Positions 21,815 through 31,919 of a stretch of 64,000 nucleotides of DNA are shown here, in pieces. Location of the stretch: assembly GCF_001718415.1 (NCBI RefSeq), contig NZ_CP013378.1, positions 1,798,001 through 1,862,000 on the forward strand, written 5' to 3'. The position numbers and the translations under genes were made by a program. Position 1 is the first letter of the stretch. Each line of letters starts with the position of its first letter. The notes under the pieces were generated by a model, which saw only the letters and a list, made by a program, of their open reading frames with translations, was not told where the DNA came from and made no database searches. Source of the stretch: Burkholderia pseudomultivorans (GTDB lineage: Bacteria; Pseudomonadota; Gammaproteobacteria; Burkholderiales; Burkholderiaceae).

Positions 21815-22462
21815 TCACCGCCCCCCCGCCTGCCGCGCAATCCCGTCGAGCAGCACCTCGAGCATCGTCTCGTGCACCACGGCCGGATCGAGCGCCGCGT
21901 AAAGCGGCGCGACCGCCTTGACGAGCGGATGCCCCGCATCGGACAGCGCGTCCATTTCCGCCAGCTCGACGTCGTTCGCGGCCCGCGTGAGGCCGCCGGC
22001 CTCGGCCGCGGCGAGCCCGATCACGCTCGCATACCAGCCGACGCACACGGTCGGCAGCGCCGCGTGCGGGATGCCGGCATCGACGAGCGCGCGGTGCACG
22101 GCCTCGACGTGCGCGAGATCGGCCGGCCCCGTGCTCATGTGACGCTGCAGCAAGCCGAACGCGACCGGACGGGCCAGCGCGAGCGACCGATACTGGCGCG
22201 CGAGGTCGCACAGCCGCTCGCGCCACGGCAGCGTGTCGTCGACCGGCACCAGCGAACGCGACAGCGCGTTCGCGATCGCGCGGCTCAAGCCTTCCTTCGA
22301 CTTGAAGTGGTACAACACGCTCATCGGGTCGCAGCCGATCGACTGCGCGAGCTTGCGCACGCTGAACGCGGCTTCGCCGACTTCTTCGAGCAGCGCGAGC
22401 GCAGCGGCGACGATCGCGTCCTTGTCGAGGCCGCGCGGGCCCTGGGCGGGTTTGTCTTTCAT
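21815..22462 (-). CDS. TetR-family repressor
   Basis: The 215-residue regulator has an N-terminal TetR helix-turn-helix (about 12-58: IVAAALALLEEVGEAAFSVRKLAQSIGCDPMSVLYHFKSKEGL) and a TetR_C-type ligand domain. The frame opens at 22513, but MKDKPAQG at 22462 is preferred because the earlier codons overlap the operator region. It is divergent from the FAD oxidoreductase gene, and two A+T-rich palindromes lie directly upstream. It probably represses itself and the oxidoreductase. The inducer is unknown. Confidence 0.82.
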   Translation of the reverse strand: MKDKPAQGPRGLDKDAIVAAALALLEEVGEAAFSVRKLAQSIGCDPMSVLYHFKSKEGLSRAIANALSRSLVPVDDTLPWRERLCDLARQYRSLALARPVAFGLLQRHMSTGPADLAHVEAVHRALVDAGIPHAALPTVCVGWYASVIGLAAAEAGGLTRAANDVELAEMDALSDAGHPLVKAVAPLYAALDPAVVHETMLEVLLDGIARQAGGR

Positions 22463-22513
22463 CGAGGTGGCGCGCCGGCCGGGATGGACCGGCCGTAAGC
22501 TTGACGAAAGCAT

Positions 22514-22550
22514 ATTCTACACTGTAGAATTATTTCTGCGGTGTAGAAAT
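22514..22550. promoter_or_regulatory. Tandem putative TetR operators
   Basis: Site one (22514-22530) is a perfect 8-1-8 palindrome, ATTCTACA C TGTAGAAT. Site two (22532-22550) is a 19-base imperfect palindrome with ATTTCT and AGAAAT ends that shares TGTAGAA with the first. The sites abut at 18-base spacing. Both lie between the TetR gene and the oxidoreductase. Confidence 0.65.
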
Positions 22551-22739
22551 TGGGTGTCCCGGCACCTTTCAATGCGTGCTTCTCGCACGGTCCGGGATCC
22601 AGGCGGCACGAGCGTGCCCGCCGTCAACACGGGCGCGTCGCGCCCCTTCTTTCGTTGACACCCAAGTGGAACCGGCTGCCCCACCCGCGAAGCCAGAACG
22701 GCTCTTCGACAGGCGGCCCAAGACCATGCAAGTGCAAAC

Positions 22740-24158
22740 ATGATTTCCCGACAACCCCTGATCCAGGGCGAATCGCGTTTCGAGCAAACGCAACTGACTA
22801 TCGAAAAAGACAACTGGAACTGGTGCGATCCGGCCCGTTACGACGGCGAGCGCCCGGCGAACTGGTACGAGGCGTCGCTGTCGCGCCATGCGAACAGCGC
22901 GCCGCTCGCGCATGACACGGTGTGCGACGTGCTCGTGATCGGCGCCGGGCTGCTCGGCGCATCGACCGCGCTGCATCTCGCGGAAGCGGGCGTCGACACG
23001 ATCCTCGTCGACAAGCATCACGTCGGCTCGGCGGCATCGGGCCGCAACGGCGGCCAGCTCACGCCCGGCCTCGCGCGCTGGGAAGCCGCCGACATGATCG
23101 ATCACCTGTCGCACGACGATGCGAAGCGGCTGTGGCGCTTCGCGTCGACCGAGTCGATGGACCTGATCGACGCGATCGGCGCGCGCTATGCGCTCGATCT
23201 CGACCGCAAGCGCGGCCACGTGACGGCGGCCGTCCATCCCGGCCACATGAGCGCGCTGCTCGACGGCGCGGATGCGCGCCGCCATCTCGGCGACGCGGGC
23301 GTGACGCTGGTCGGCAGGCATCAGCTGCACGACGAATACGTGCGCTCGGGGCTGTATCACGGTGCGGCGGTCGACGCGATCGGCGGGCAGATCCATCCGC
23401 TCGCGCTGGTGCGCGGCCTCGTGCACGGCTTCCGGCTGAACGGCGGCGCGCTGTACGAGGGCACCGAGGTGCTGGAGCTCGACGAGACGCCGGCGGGCGT
23501 CGTCGCGACGACACCGGGCGGCACGATCACCGCGCGCAAGGGCGTCGTGCTCGCGCTGCACAACACGACGTTCCGCCTGCTCGACGACGGCGCGGCGACG
23601 ACCGTGCCGTTCTTCACGTACGTGAGCGTGACGGCGCCGCTCGACGTCGACGTCGCGACGCTGATGCCGGCCGGCATGCCGGTGTACGACACGCAGTTCC
23701 AGATCGACTACTACCGGCCGGTGCGCGGCAACCGGCTGCTGTTCGGCGGCCAGGGCACCGGCACCTGCTGGGCGCAGCCCGATGTGAACGCCTATCTGCT
23801 CACGCGGCTGAACACGGTGTTTCCGCAATACGACGGCCGCTTCGCGCTCGTCTACAGCTGGAGCGGCGTCAGCGACTTCACGCTGAACGGCGCGACCGAC
23901 AGCCGCAAGACGGACGGCCGCGTGCCGGTCCACATGGTGCAGGGCTGGAGCGGGCACGGCGTCGCGCAGACGGTGCGGATCGGCAAGGCGATCTGCGACG
24001 ATTTCGTCGGACGCAACGACGACTTCTCGATGCTGACCGGCATCGACCATCGCGAGATTCCGCTCGGCCGGCAACTGTCGCCGATCGCGATTCCGGCCGC
24101 GAAGGCCGCGATGAGCGTGATGAGTGCGCTGAATCCGGGGAAGATGATCTCGTTCTGA
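22740..24158 (+). CDS. FAD-dependent amine oxidoreductase, PuuB-like
   Basis: The 472-residue flavoprotein belongs to the DAO/OrdL family that includes gamma-glutamylputrescine oxidase PuuB. The FAD-binding Rossmann motif VIGAGLLGASTALHLAEAG is at about 66-84. The subgroup signature GSAASGRNGGQLTPGL is at about 96-111, and the C-terminal WSGHGV FAD segment is near 404. It likely oxidises a secondary or acylated amine. No other putrescine-pathway gene is adjacent. The ATG at 22740 has no strong ribosome binding site. It is divergent from a TetR gene that probably controls it. Confidence 0.82.
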   Translation: MISRQPLIQGESRFEQTQLTIEKDNWNWCDPARYDGERPANWYEASLSRHANSAPLAHDTVCDVLVIGAGLLGASTALHLAEAGVDTILVDKHHVGSAASGRNGGQLTPGLARWEAADMIDHLSHDDAKRLWRFASTESMDLIDAIGARYALDLDRKRGHVTAAVHPGHMSALLDGADARRHLGDAGVTLVGRHQLHDEYVRSGLYHGAAVDAIGGQIHPLALVRGLVHGFRLNGGALYEGTEVLELDETPAGVVATTPGGTITARKGVVLALHNTTFRLLDDGAATTVPFFTYVSVTAPLDVDVATLMPAGMPVYDTQFQIDYYRPVRGNRLLFGGQGTGTCWAQPDVNAYLLTRLNTVFPQYDGRFALVYSWSGVSDFTLNGATDSRKTDGRVPVHMVQGWSGHGVAQTVRIGKAICDDFVGRNDDFSMLTGIDHREIPLGRQLSPIAIPAAKAAMSVMSALNPGKMISF

Positions 24159-24211
24159 TTCCGGCGGCACGATACGGCGCGGCCGGTGCGCAAGCACTGA
24201 CGCCGGAAACG

Positions 24212-24246
24212 AAAACGCCCGATGCGATGCATCGGGCGTTTGCTTT
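24212..24246. terminator. Bidirectional terminator between convergent genes
   Basis: A perfect 13-bp stem (AAACGCCCGATGC / GCATCGGGCGTTT) has a 3-base nominal loop. T-rich tails lie on the plus side (TTTGCTTTT) and the minus side (TTTTCG). It serves the oxidoreductase and purB. Confidence 0.8.
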
Positions 24247-24301
24247 TGCGCGCCTGCGACGGCCGGCAGGGCCGCCGCCGCGAACGCGCAGCGAAGCCGC
24301 G

Positions 24302-25741
<1,440 letters not shown>

Positions 25742-25922
25742 TTACCATCGGCGCGCGACGATTCCGGGCGCGGGCGGCCGGCGCGCGCCGCCGCGTGCCG
25801 ACGCCGCGCCGGCACGCCCGTGCGCCGTGGTCGCGGCGGCCGTGCGCGCCGCCGCCGGCCGCGCCCGCGCGCCGGTAAAATGCCGGCTTCTCCCCGATCG
25901 CCGCCCGCCGCGCGCGCCCCGT

Positions 25923-26876
25923 ATGGAACTGAAATGGCTGGAAGACTTCGTCTCGCTCGCGGAGACGCGCAGCTTTAGCCGGTCCGCCGAGCTGCGGCAC
26001 GTGTCGCAGCCGGCGTTTTCGCGGCGCATCCAGGCGCTCGAGGCGTGGCTCGCGACCGAACTGATCGATCGTTCGGTCTATCCGACCCGGCTCACGCAGG
26101 CCGGCCAGATCTTCTACGAGCAGGCGCTGACGATGCTGTCGCAGGCGCACGAGGCGCGCACGCTGCTGCGCGGTCACGTCGGCGCGCCGGTGCCGACCAT
26201 CGAGTTCGCGGTGCCGCACACGCTGTCGCTCACGTACTTCCCGCGCTGGCTGCAGCGCATCGAGGCGAAGATGGGGCAGGTCCATACGCGGCTGCGCGCG
26301 CTGAACGTGCACGACGCGGTGCTGTCGCTCGTCGAGGGCGGCTGCGACCTCGTGATGGGCTACCACCACCCGAGCCATCCGGTCGCGCTCGACCCCGCGC
26401 GCTACGACATGCTGATCCTCGGCAGCGAGCCGATCAGCGCGTTCTCGGCGCCCGGCCGCGCGGGACGGCCGCGCTACACGCTGCCGGGCACGGCCGAGGC
26501 GCGCGTACCGTACCTGTCGTATACGCCGAACGCGTATCTCGGCCGGATGACCGAGGTGATCATCGCGAATGCGCCGACGCCGCTGTTCCTCGACCGCGTA
26601 TACGAAACCGACATGGCCGAAGGGCTGAAGGCAATGGCGCTCGCGGGCCACGGCGTCGCGTTCCTGCCGCACAGCGCGGTGGAGGACGCGGTCGCCGGCG
26701 GCCGGCTGATCCGGCTCGACCGTGCGGTGCGCGGCGGCGCGCAGCCGTTCACGCTGACGATGGAGATCCGCCTCTACTGCGACAAGCTCGCGCTGCAGGG
26801 TGACGAGCCGCGGCAGAAGCTCGTGCGCGCGCTGTGGGAGGTGGTGCGCGACGAGTTGCGCGAAACGGCCGGTTAA
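25923..26876 (+). CDS. LysR-family regulator, HypT/YjiE-like
   Basis: The 317-residue LysR-type regulator has an N-terminal helix-turn-helix at about 1-60, with RSFSRSAELRHVSQPAFSRRIQALE at 16-40. It resembles E. coli HypT (YjiE) in VSQPAFSRRI and in the YLSYTPNAYLGRM and GVAFLPHSAVEDAV segments. The frame is open upstream to 25638, but MELKWLEDFVSLAE at 25923 is the family start. It lies upstream of gdhA on the same strand. Whether it controls gdhA or the glutamate transporter is only a guess from position. Confidence 0.8.
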   Translation: MELKWLEDFVSLAETRSFSRSAELRHVSQPAFSRRIQALEAWLATELIDRSVYPTRLTQAGQIFYEQALTMLSQAHEARTLLRGHVGAPVPTIEFAVPHTLSLTYFPRWLQRIEAKMGQVHTRLRALNVHDAVLSLVEGGCDLVMGYHHPSHPVALDPARYDMLILGSEPISAFSAPGRAGRPRYTLPGTAEARVPYLSYTPNAYLGRMTEVIIANAPTPLFLDRVYETDMAEGLKAMALAGHGVAFLPHSAVEDAVAGGRLIRLDRAVRGGAQPFTLTMEIRLYCDKLALQGDEPRQKLVRALWEVVRDELRETAG

Positions 26877-26892
26877 CCGCCGGCGGTTAACC
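26871..26892. terminator. 22-base perfect palindrome at the LysR gene stop
   Basis: GGTTAACCGCC is followed at once by its reverse complement and includes the stop codon of the LysR gene. It can form an 11-bp snap-back stem. No T run follows, so it may be a weak or factor-assisted terminator or a processing signal. Confidence 0.35.
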
Positions 26893-27022
26893 GCGGCTTC
26901 GATCGCCGGCTGGCTGACGACCGGCTTGCGGCGCCTGTCGGACGGCTGTCCGGCGGCCGGCGCAGGCCCGGCGCGCGCTGTTTTTCACGTCCGCGATGCA
27001 CGATCGATGGCGACCGTTCTTG

Positions 27023-27045
27023 CGCAAATCGACCGCGGATTTGCG
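27023..27045. promoter_or_regulatory. Inverted repeat in the gdhA promoter region
   Basis: CGCAAATC and GATTTGCG form a perfect 8-7-8 inverted repeat 109 bases before the gdhA start. It sits in a 277-base non-coding stretch that becomes A+T-rich towards gdhA (a CATAAT at about 27071 could be a -10). It is a probable regulator site, and the spacing would suit a LysR-type or Lrp-type protein. Confidence 0.45.
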
Positions 27046-27153
27046 AAAAATCGCGATCATGCAAGAAACGCATAATCGAATAAGCAAACGGCATTGGATA
27101 AAAAAAACGGGTTTTTCGACAATGTGCGCAATCCGTTGAACGTTGGAGCATCC

Positions 27154-28440
27154 ATGTCTTCGCAACAGCAGTCCATCCCGTCCTACCTGCACGCCGACGA
27201 TCTCGGCCCGTGGGGCAACTACCTCCAGCAGGTCGATCGCGTCGCGCCGTACCTCGGTTCGCTGTCGCGCTGGCTCGAAACGCTGAAGCGTCCGAAGCGC
27301 ATCCTGGTCGTCGATGTGCCGATCGAGCTCGACAACGGTACCGTCGCGCACTTCGAGGGCTATCGCGTGCAGCACAACGTGTCGCGCGGCCCGGGCAAGG
27401 GCGGCGTGCGCTACCACCAGGACGTGACGCTGTCGGAAGTGATGGCGCTGTCCGCATGGATGTCGGTGAAGAACGCGGCCGTGAACGTGCCGTACGGCGG
27501 CGCGAAGGGCGGTATCCGCGTCGACCCGCGCAAGCTGTCGCGCGGCGAGCTCGAGCGCGTGACGCGCCGCTACACCAGCGAAATCGGCATCATCATCGGC
27601 CCGAACACCGACATTCCGGCGCCGGACGTCAACACCAACGAACAGGTGATGGCGTGGATGATGGACACCTTCTCGATGAACCAGGGCCAGACGTCGACCG
27701 GCGTCGTGACCGGCAAGCCGATCTCGCTCGGCGGTTCGCTCGGCCGCAAGGAAGCGACCGGCCGCGGCGTGTTCGTGGTCGGCTGCGAAGCGGCGAAGAA
27801 GAAGGGCCTCGAGATCGAAGGCGCGCGCATCGCGGTGCAGGGCTTCGGCAACGTCGGCGGCATCGCGGCGAAGCTGTTCCAGGAAGCGGGCTCGAAGGTG
27901 ATCGCGGTGCAGGATCACACCGGCACGATCTACCAGCCGGCCGGCCTCGACGCGAACAAGCTGCTCGACCACGTGGGCCGCACCGGCGGCGTCGCGGGCT
28001 TCGAGGGCGCGGAACCGATGCCGAACGACGAATTCTGGACGGTCGAGACCGACATCCTGATCCCGGCAGCACTGGAAAACCAGATCACCGAGAAGAACGC
28101 GTCGAAGATCCGCACGAAGATCATCGTCGAAGGCGCGAACGGCCCGACCACGACGGCGGCCGACGACATCCTGAGCGCGAACGGCGTGCTCGTGATCCCG
28201 GACGTGATCGCGAATGCGGGCGGCGTGACCGTGTCGTACTTCGAATGGGTGCAGGATTTCTCGAGCTTCTTCTGGACCGAGGACGAGATCAACCACCGCC
28301 TCGAGCGCGTGATGCGCGAAGCGTTCGCCGGCGTGTGGGCGGTCGCGGAAGAGCACAAGGTGTCGGTGCGCACCGCGGCGTTCATCGTCGCGTGCAAGCG
28401 CATCCTGATGGCGCGCGAAATGCGCGGCCTGTACCCCTGA
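27154..28440 (+). CDS. gdhA: Glutamate dehydrogenase
   Basis: The 428-residue enzyme interconverts glutamate and 2-oxoglutarate plus ammonia. The substrate site [13 protein letters not shown], with the catalytic Lys, lies at about 111-123. The nucleotide-binding GFGNVGG is near 230. Length and sequence fit the short hexameric class, often NAD-linked. An in-frame TTG lies further upstream at 27094, but the ATG at 27154 ([12 protein letters not shown]) has GGAGC in front. Genes for a glutamate/aspartate importer follow, suggesting joint use in glutamate catabolism. Confidence 0.93.
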   Translation: MSSQQQSIPSYLHADDLGPWGNYLQQVDRVAPYLGSLSRWLETLKRPKRILVVDVPIELDNGTVAHFEGYRVQHNVSRGPGKGGVRYHQDVTLSEVMALSAWMSVKNAAVNVPYGGAKGGIRVDPRKLSRGELERVTRRYTSEIGIIIGPNTDIPAPDVNTNEQVMAWMMDTFSMNQGQTSTGVVTGKPISLGGSLGRKEATGRGVFVVGCEAAKKKGLEIEGARIAVQGFGNVGGIAAKLFQEAGSKVIAVQDHTGTIYQPAGLDANKLLDHVGRTGGVAGFEGAEPMPNDEFWTVETDILIPAALENQITEKNASKIRTKIIVEGANGPTTTAADDILSANGVLVIPDVIANAGGVTVSYFEWVQDFSSFFWTEDEINHRLERVMREAFAGVWAVAEEHKVSVRTAAFIVACKRILMAREMRGLYP

Positions 28441-28516
28441 TCGGCGTCGCGGTCGTACGCGGCCCGTTGATTTCGATCAAGCGATGACGCAATCCACCCG
28501 ATTGCGTGCATGAACC

Positions 28517-28550
28517 GCGCGGGCGGTGCCGGATCCGGCACCGCCCGCGC
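28517..28550. terminator. 34-base perfect palindrome after gdhA
   Basis: A 17-base arm beginning GCGCGGGCGGTGCC is followed directly by its exact reverse complement, giving a very strong G+C hairpin 77 bases after the gdhA stop. It lacks a T run on either strand. It is the likely 3' end signal of gdhA, perhaps acting with a termination factor or protecting the mRNA end. Confidence 0.5.
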
Positions 28551-28681
28551 GCGCATTCGAGGCGCCCGAAGCCGGGAGGACGGCTGCGCACCGGGCGATT
28601 CGTAGTGCGGTAAACAACCAGTACTTTCAAAAATATTACTTTGATACACTGGCGCGGGTTTCAGCCAAGGAGATGACCAAA

Positions 28682-29575
28682 ATGAAATACCACAAGGCAG
28701 TCCTGATGGTCGCGGCGCTCTGCGCGTTCGCAAGCGGCGCGCAGGCTCAGGAGACGGGCACGCTGAAGAAGATCAAGGACACGGGCGTAATCGCGCTGGG
28801 CCACCGCGAGTCGTCGATTCCGTTCTCCTACTACGACCAGAACCAGCAGGTCGTCGGCTATTCGCGCGAATTCCAGATGAAGGTCGTGGACGCGGTGAAG
28901 AAGAAGCTGAATCTGCCGAACCTGCAGGTGAAGAACATTCCGGTCACGTCGCAGAACCGCATCCCGCTCGTGCAGAACGGCACGGTCGACATCGAGTGCG
29001 GCTCGACCACCAACAACGCCGAGCGCCAGCAGCAGGCCGCGTTCTCCGACACGATCTTCGTGATCGGCACGCGCCTGATGACGAAGAAGGATTCGGGCAT
29101 CAAGGATTTCGGCGACCTGAAGGGCAAGACGGTCGTGACCACCGCCGGTACGACCTCCGAGCGTCTGCTGCGCAAGATGAACAACGAGAAGCAGATGGGC
29201 ATGAACATCATCAGCGCGAAGGATCACGGCGATTCGTTCAATACGCTCGAATCGGGCCGCGCGGTCGCGTTCATGATGGACGACGCGCTGCTCGCGGGCG
29301 AACGCGCGAAGGCGAAGCAGCCGGGCGAATGGGTGATCGTCGGCACGCCGCAATCCGAAGAGGCTTACGGCTGCATGATGCGCAAGGGCGATGCGGACTT
29401 CAAGAAGGTCGTTGACGACGCGATCGCGCAGGTCGAGAAGTCGGGCGAAGCCGCGAAGATCTACGCGAAGTGGTTCGAAAACCCGATCCCGCCGAAGGGG
29501 CTGAACCTGAACTTCCCGCTGTCGGACTCGATGAAGAAGCTGTTCGCGAACCCGAACGACAAGGCGCTCGACTGA
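28682..29575 (+). CDS. gltI: Glutamate/aspartate ABC transporter binding protein
   Basis: The 297-residue periplasmic solute-binding protein of family 3 captures glutamate/aspartate for the GltJKL importer. A signal peptide ends at about residue 22 (SGAQA/QE). ALGHRESSIPFSYYD, DIECGSTTNNAERQ and RAVAFMMDDALLA match E. coli GltI. Two ATG codons are close: the one at 28682 is 9 bases after AAGGAG, whereas the one at 28673 touches it, so 28682 is used. A hairpin after the gene probably lowers expression of the membrane subunits. Confidence 0.93.
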   Translation: MKYHKAVLMVAALCAFASGAQAQETGTLKKIKDTGVIALGHRESSIPFSYYDQNQQVVGYSREFQMKVVDAVKKKLNLPNLQVKNIPVTSQNRIPLVQNGTVDIECGSTTNNAERQQQAAFSDTIFVIGTRLMTKKDSGIKDFGDLKGKTVVTTAGTTSERLLRKMNNEKQMGMNIISAKDHGDSFNTLESGRAVAFMMDDALLAGERAKAKQPGEWVIVGTPQSEEAYGCMMRKGDADFKKVVDDAIAQVEKSGEAAKIYAKWFENPIPPKGLNLNFPLSDSMKKLFANPNDKALD

Positions 29576-29609
29576 TCACGCGTCCGTTGACGCAGAGTTG
29601 ATGCTGACG

Positions 29610-29644
29610 AAACGGAAGAGGCCACGCTTCTTCCGTTTCTTTTT
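29610..29644 (+). terminator. Intercistronic hairpin between gltI and gltJ
   Basis: A perfect 10-bp stem (AAACGGAAGA / TCTTCCGTTT) is followed by CTTTTT, 34 bases after the gltI stop and 16 before gltJ. It looks like a partial terminator that gives more binding protein than membrane components. Confidence 0.7.
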
Positions 29645-29659
29645 GCTGGAGTCCTGCCC

Positions 29660-30400
29660 ATGTCATACCACTGGAACTGGGGCATTTTCCTGAGCCCCGT
29701 CTCGACCGGCGAGCCGACGACTTATTTCGGATGGCTGATGTCCGGCTTCTGGGTGACGATCGAGGTGTCGCTCGTCGCCTGGGTCATCGCGCTGATCGTC
29801 GGTTCGCTGTTCGGCGTGCTGCGCACCGTGCCGAACAAATGGCTGTCCGCGATCGGCACCGTGTACGTGTCGATCTTCCGCAACATTCCGCTGATCGTGC
29901 AGTTCTTCATCTGGTACCTCGTCGTACCGGAGCTGCTGCCCGCATCGATCGGCACCTGGATCAAGCAGCTGCCGCCCGGCACGCAGTTCTTCACCGCGTC
30001 GATCGTCTGTCTCGGGCTGTTCACCGGCGCGCGCGTGTGCGAACAGGTGCGCTCGGGCATCAACGCGCTGCCGAAGGGCCAGCGCGCCGCCGGCCTCGCG
30101 ATGGGCTTCACGCAGTGGCAGACGTATCGCTACGTGCTGCTGCCGGTCGCGTACCGGATCATCGTGCCGCCGCTCACGTCGGAGTTCCTGAACATCTTCA
30201 AGAACTCGGCGGTCGCGTCGACGATCGGCCTGCTCGACCTGTCCGCGCAGGCGCGCCAGCTCGTCGACTACACCGCGCAGACCTACGAGTCGTTCATCGC
30301 GGTCACGCTCGCCTACGTGCTCATCAACCTCGTCGTGATGGCGTTCATGCGCTGGATCGAAGGCCGCACGCGGCTGCCCGGCTACATCGGAGGCAAGTGA
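29660..30400 (+). CDS. gltJ: Glutamate/aspartate ABC transporter permease GltJ
   Basis: The 246-residue inner-membrane permease has about five helices and the His/Glu/Gln/Arg-type amino acid permease fold. Typical parts are [25 protein letters not shown] (about 70-94) and the cytoplasmic coupling region [35 protein letters not shown] (about 133-167). It overlaps gltK (TGATG at 30398-30402), so the two are translationally coupled. Confidence 0.93.
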   Translation: MSYHWNWGIFLSPVSTGEPTTYFGWLMSGFWVTIEVSLVAWVIALIVGSLFGVLRTVPNKWLSAIGTVYVSIFRNIPLIVQFFIWYLVVPELLPASIGTWIKQLPPGTQFFTASIVCLGLFTGARVCEQVRSGINALPKGQRAAGLAMGFTQWQTYRYVLLPVAYRIIVPPLTSEFLNIFKNSAVASTIGLLDLSAQARQLVDYTAQTYESFIAVTLAYVLINLVVMAFMRWIEGRTRLPGYIGGK

Positions 30401-31077
30401 TGCATCAGTTCGACTGGAGTAGTATTCCCGGCGCGCTGCCGACGCTCTGGACCGGCGCGATCGTCACGTTCAAGATCACGCTGATCGCGATCGTGGTCGG
30501 GATCGTCTGGGGCACGCTGCTCGCGCTGATGCGGCTGTCGGGCGTGAAGCCGCTCGCATGGTTCGCGAAGGCGTACGTGACGGTGTTCCGCTCGATCCCG
30601 CTCGTGATGGTGCTGCTGTGGTTCTTCCTGATCGTGCCGCAGGTGCTGCAGGGCGTGCTCGGGCTGTCGCCGACGATCGACATCCGGCTCGCGTCGGCGA
30701 TGGTCGCGTTCTCGCTGTTCGAAGCCGCGTATTATTCGGAGATCATCCGCGCCGGCATCCAGGCGGTGCCGCGCGGGCAGGTGAACGCGGCGTTCGCGCT
30801 CGGCATGAACTACGCGCAGGCGATGCGCCTCGTGATCCTGCCGCAGGCGTTTCGCGCGATGGTGCCGCTGCTGCTCACGCAGGCGATCGTGCTGTTCCAG
30901 GACACGTCGCTCGTATACGTGATCAGCCTCGCGGACTTCTTCCGCACGGCCGCCAACATCGGCGATCGCGACGGCACCACCGTCGAGATGGTGCTGTTCG
31001 CCGGCGCCTGCTATTTCGTGATTTGCTCGGTGGCGTCTGCCCTCGTCAAAGGTCTCCAGAAAAAGGTCACAAGATGA
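30400..31077 (+). CDS. gltK: Glutamate/aspartate ABC transporter permease GltK
   Basis: The second permease subunit (225 residues) pairs with Glt[22 protein letters not shown] and the coupling segment [36 protein letters not shown] are typical. Its start overlaps the gltJ stop and its stop overlaps the gltL start (ATGA at 31074-31077). Confidence 0.93.
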   Translation: MHQFDWSSIPGALPTLWTGAIVTFKITLIAIVVGIVWGTLLALMRLSGVKPLAWFAKAYVTVFRSIPLVMVLLWFFLIVPQVLQGVLGLSPTIDIRLASAMVAFSLFEAAYYSEIIRAGIQAVPRGQVNAAFALGMNYAQAMRLVILPQAFRAMVPLLLTQAIVLFQDTSLVYVISLADFFRTAANIGDRDGTTVEMVLFAGACYFVICSVASALVKGLQKKVTR

Positions 31078-31799
31078 TTTCCATCAAGAACGTTTCGAAG
31101 TGGTACGGCCAGTTTCAGGTTCTCACCGACTGCACGACCGAAGTGAAGAAGGGCGAGGTGGTCGTCGTGTGCGGGCCGTCGGGCTCGGGCAAGTCGACGC
31201 TGATCAAGACCGTGAACGGCCTCGAGCCGTTCCAGCAGGGCGAGATCCTCGTGAACGGCCAGTCGGTCGGCGACAAGAAGACGAACCTGTCGAAGCTGCG
31301 CTCGAAGGTCGGCATGGTGTTCCAGCATTTCGAGCTGTTCCCGCACCTGTCGATCACCGAGAACCTGACGCTCGCGCAGATCAAGGTGCTCGGCCGCGGC
31401 AAGGACGAGGCGGCCGAGAAGGGGCTGAAGCTGCTCGACCGCGTCGGCCTGAAGGCGCATGCGCACAAGTTCCCGGGCCAGCTGTCGGGCGGCCAGCAGC
31501 AGCGTGTCGCGATCGCGCGCGCGCTGTCGATGGACCCGATCGCGATGCTGTTCGACGAGCCGACGTCCGCGCTCGATCCGGAGATGATCAACGAAGTGCT
31601 CGACGTGATGGTCGAACTCGCGCAGGAAGGGATGACGATGATGGTCGTCACGCACGAGATGGGCTTCGCGAAGAAGGTCGCGCACCGCGTGATCTTCATG
31701 GACAAGGGTGCGATCGTCGAGGACGACCGCAAGGACGACTTCTTCTCGAATCCGAAGTCGGATCGGGCTAAGGACTTCCTCGCGAAGATCCTGCACTGA
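31074..31799 (+). CDS. gltL: Glutamate/aspartate ABC transporter ATPase GltL
   Basis: The 241-residue ATP-binding subunit has Walker [10 protein letters not shown] at 34-42, the ABC signature [15 protein letters not shown] near 139-153, Walker [15 protein letters not shown] near 158-171 and the switch His in [13 protein letters not shown]. It couples ATP hydrolysis to GltJK. It starts at the ATG overlapping the gltK stop and ends before a strong terminator. Confidence 0.95.
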   Translation: MISIKNVSKWYGQFQVLTDCTTEVKKGEVVVVCGPSGSGKSTLIKTVNGLEPFQQGEILVNGQSVGDKKTNLSKLRSKVGMVFQHFELFPHLSITENLTLAQIKVLGRGKDEAAEKGLKLLDRVGLKAHAHKFPGQLSGGQQQRVAIARALSMDPIAMLFDEPTSALDPEMINEVLDVMVELAQEGMTMMVVTHEMGFAKKVAHRVIFMDKGAIVEDDRKDDFFSNPKSDRAKDFLAKILH

Positions 31800-31833
31800 G
31801 CGTTGCCGCGGGTTTCGCGCGGCCATGCAGACA

Positions 31834-31864
31834 CCGCCCGGCAGTGCGCCGGGCGGTTTTTTTT
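31834..31864 (+). terminator. Terminator of gltIJKL
   Basis: A 9-bp stem (CCGCCCGGC / GCCGGGCGG), with a 5-base loop, is followed by eight T. Confidence 0.88.
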
Positions 31865-31919
31865 CGTCGGACGGCGGCGCCGGTGCCGTGCGCCGCCGGG
31901 CAGCCGCCGCGCCGGACGG

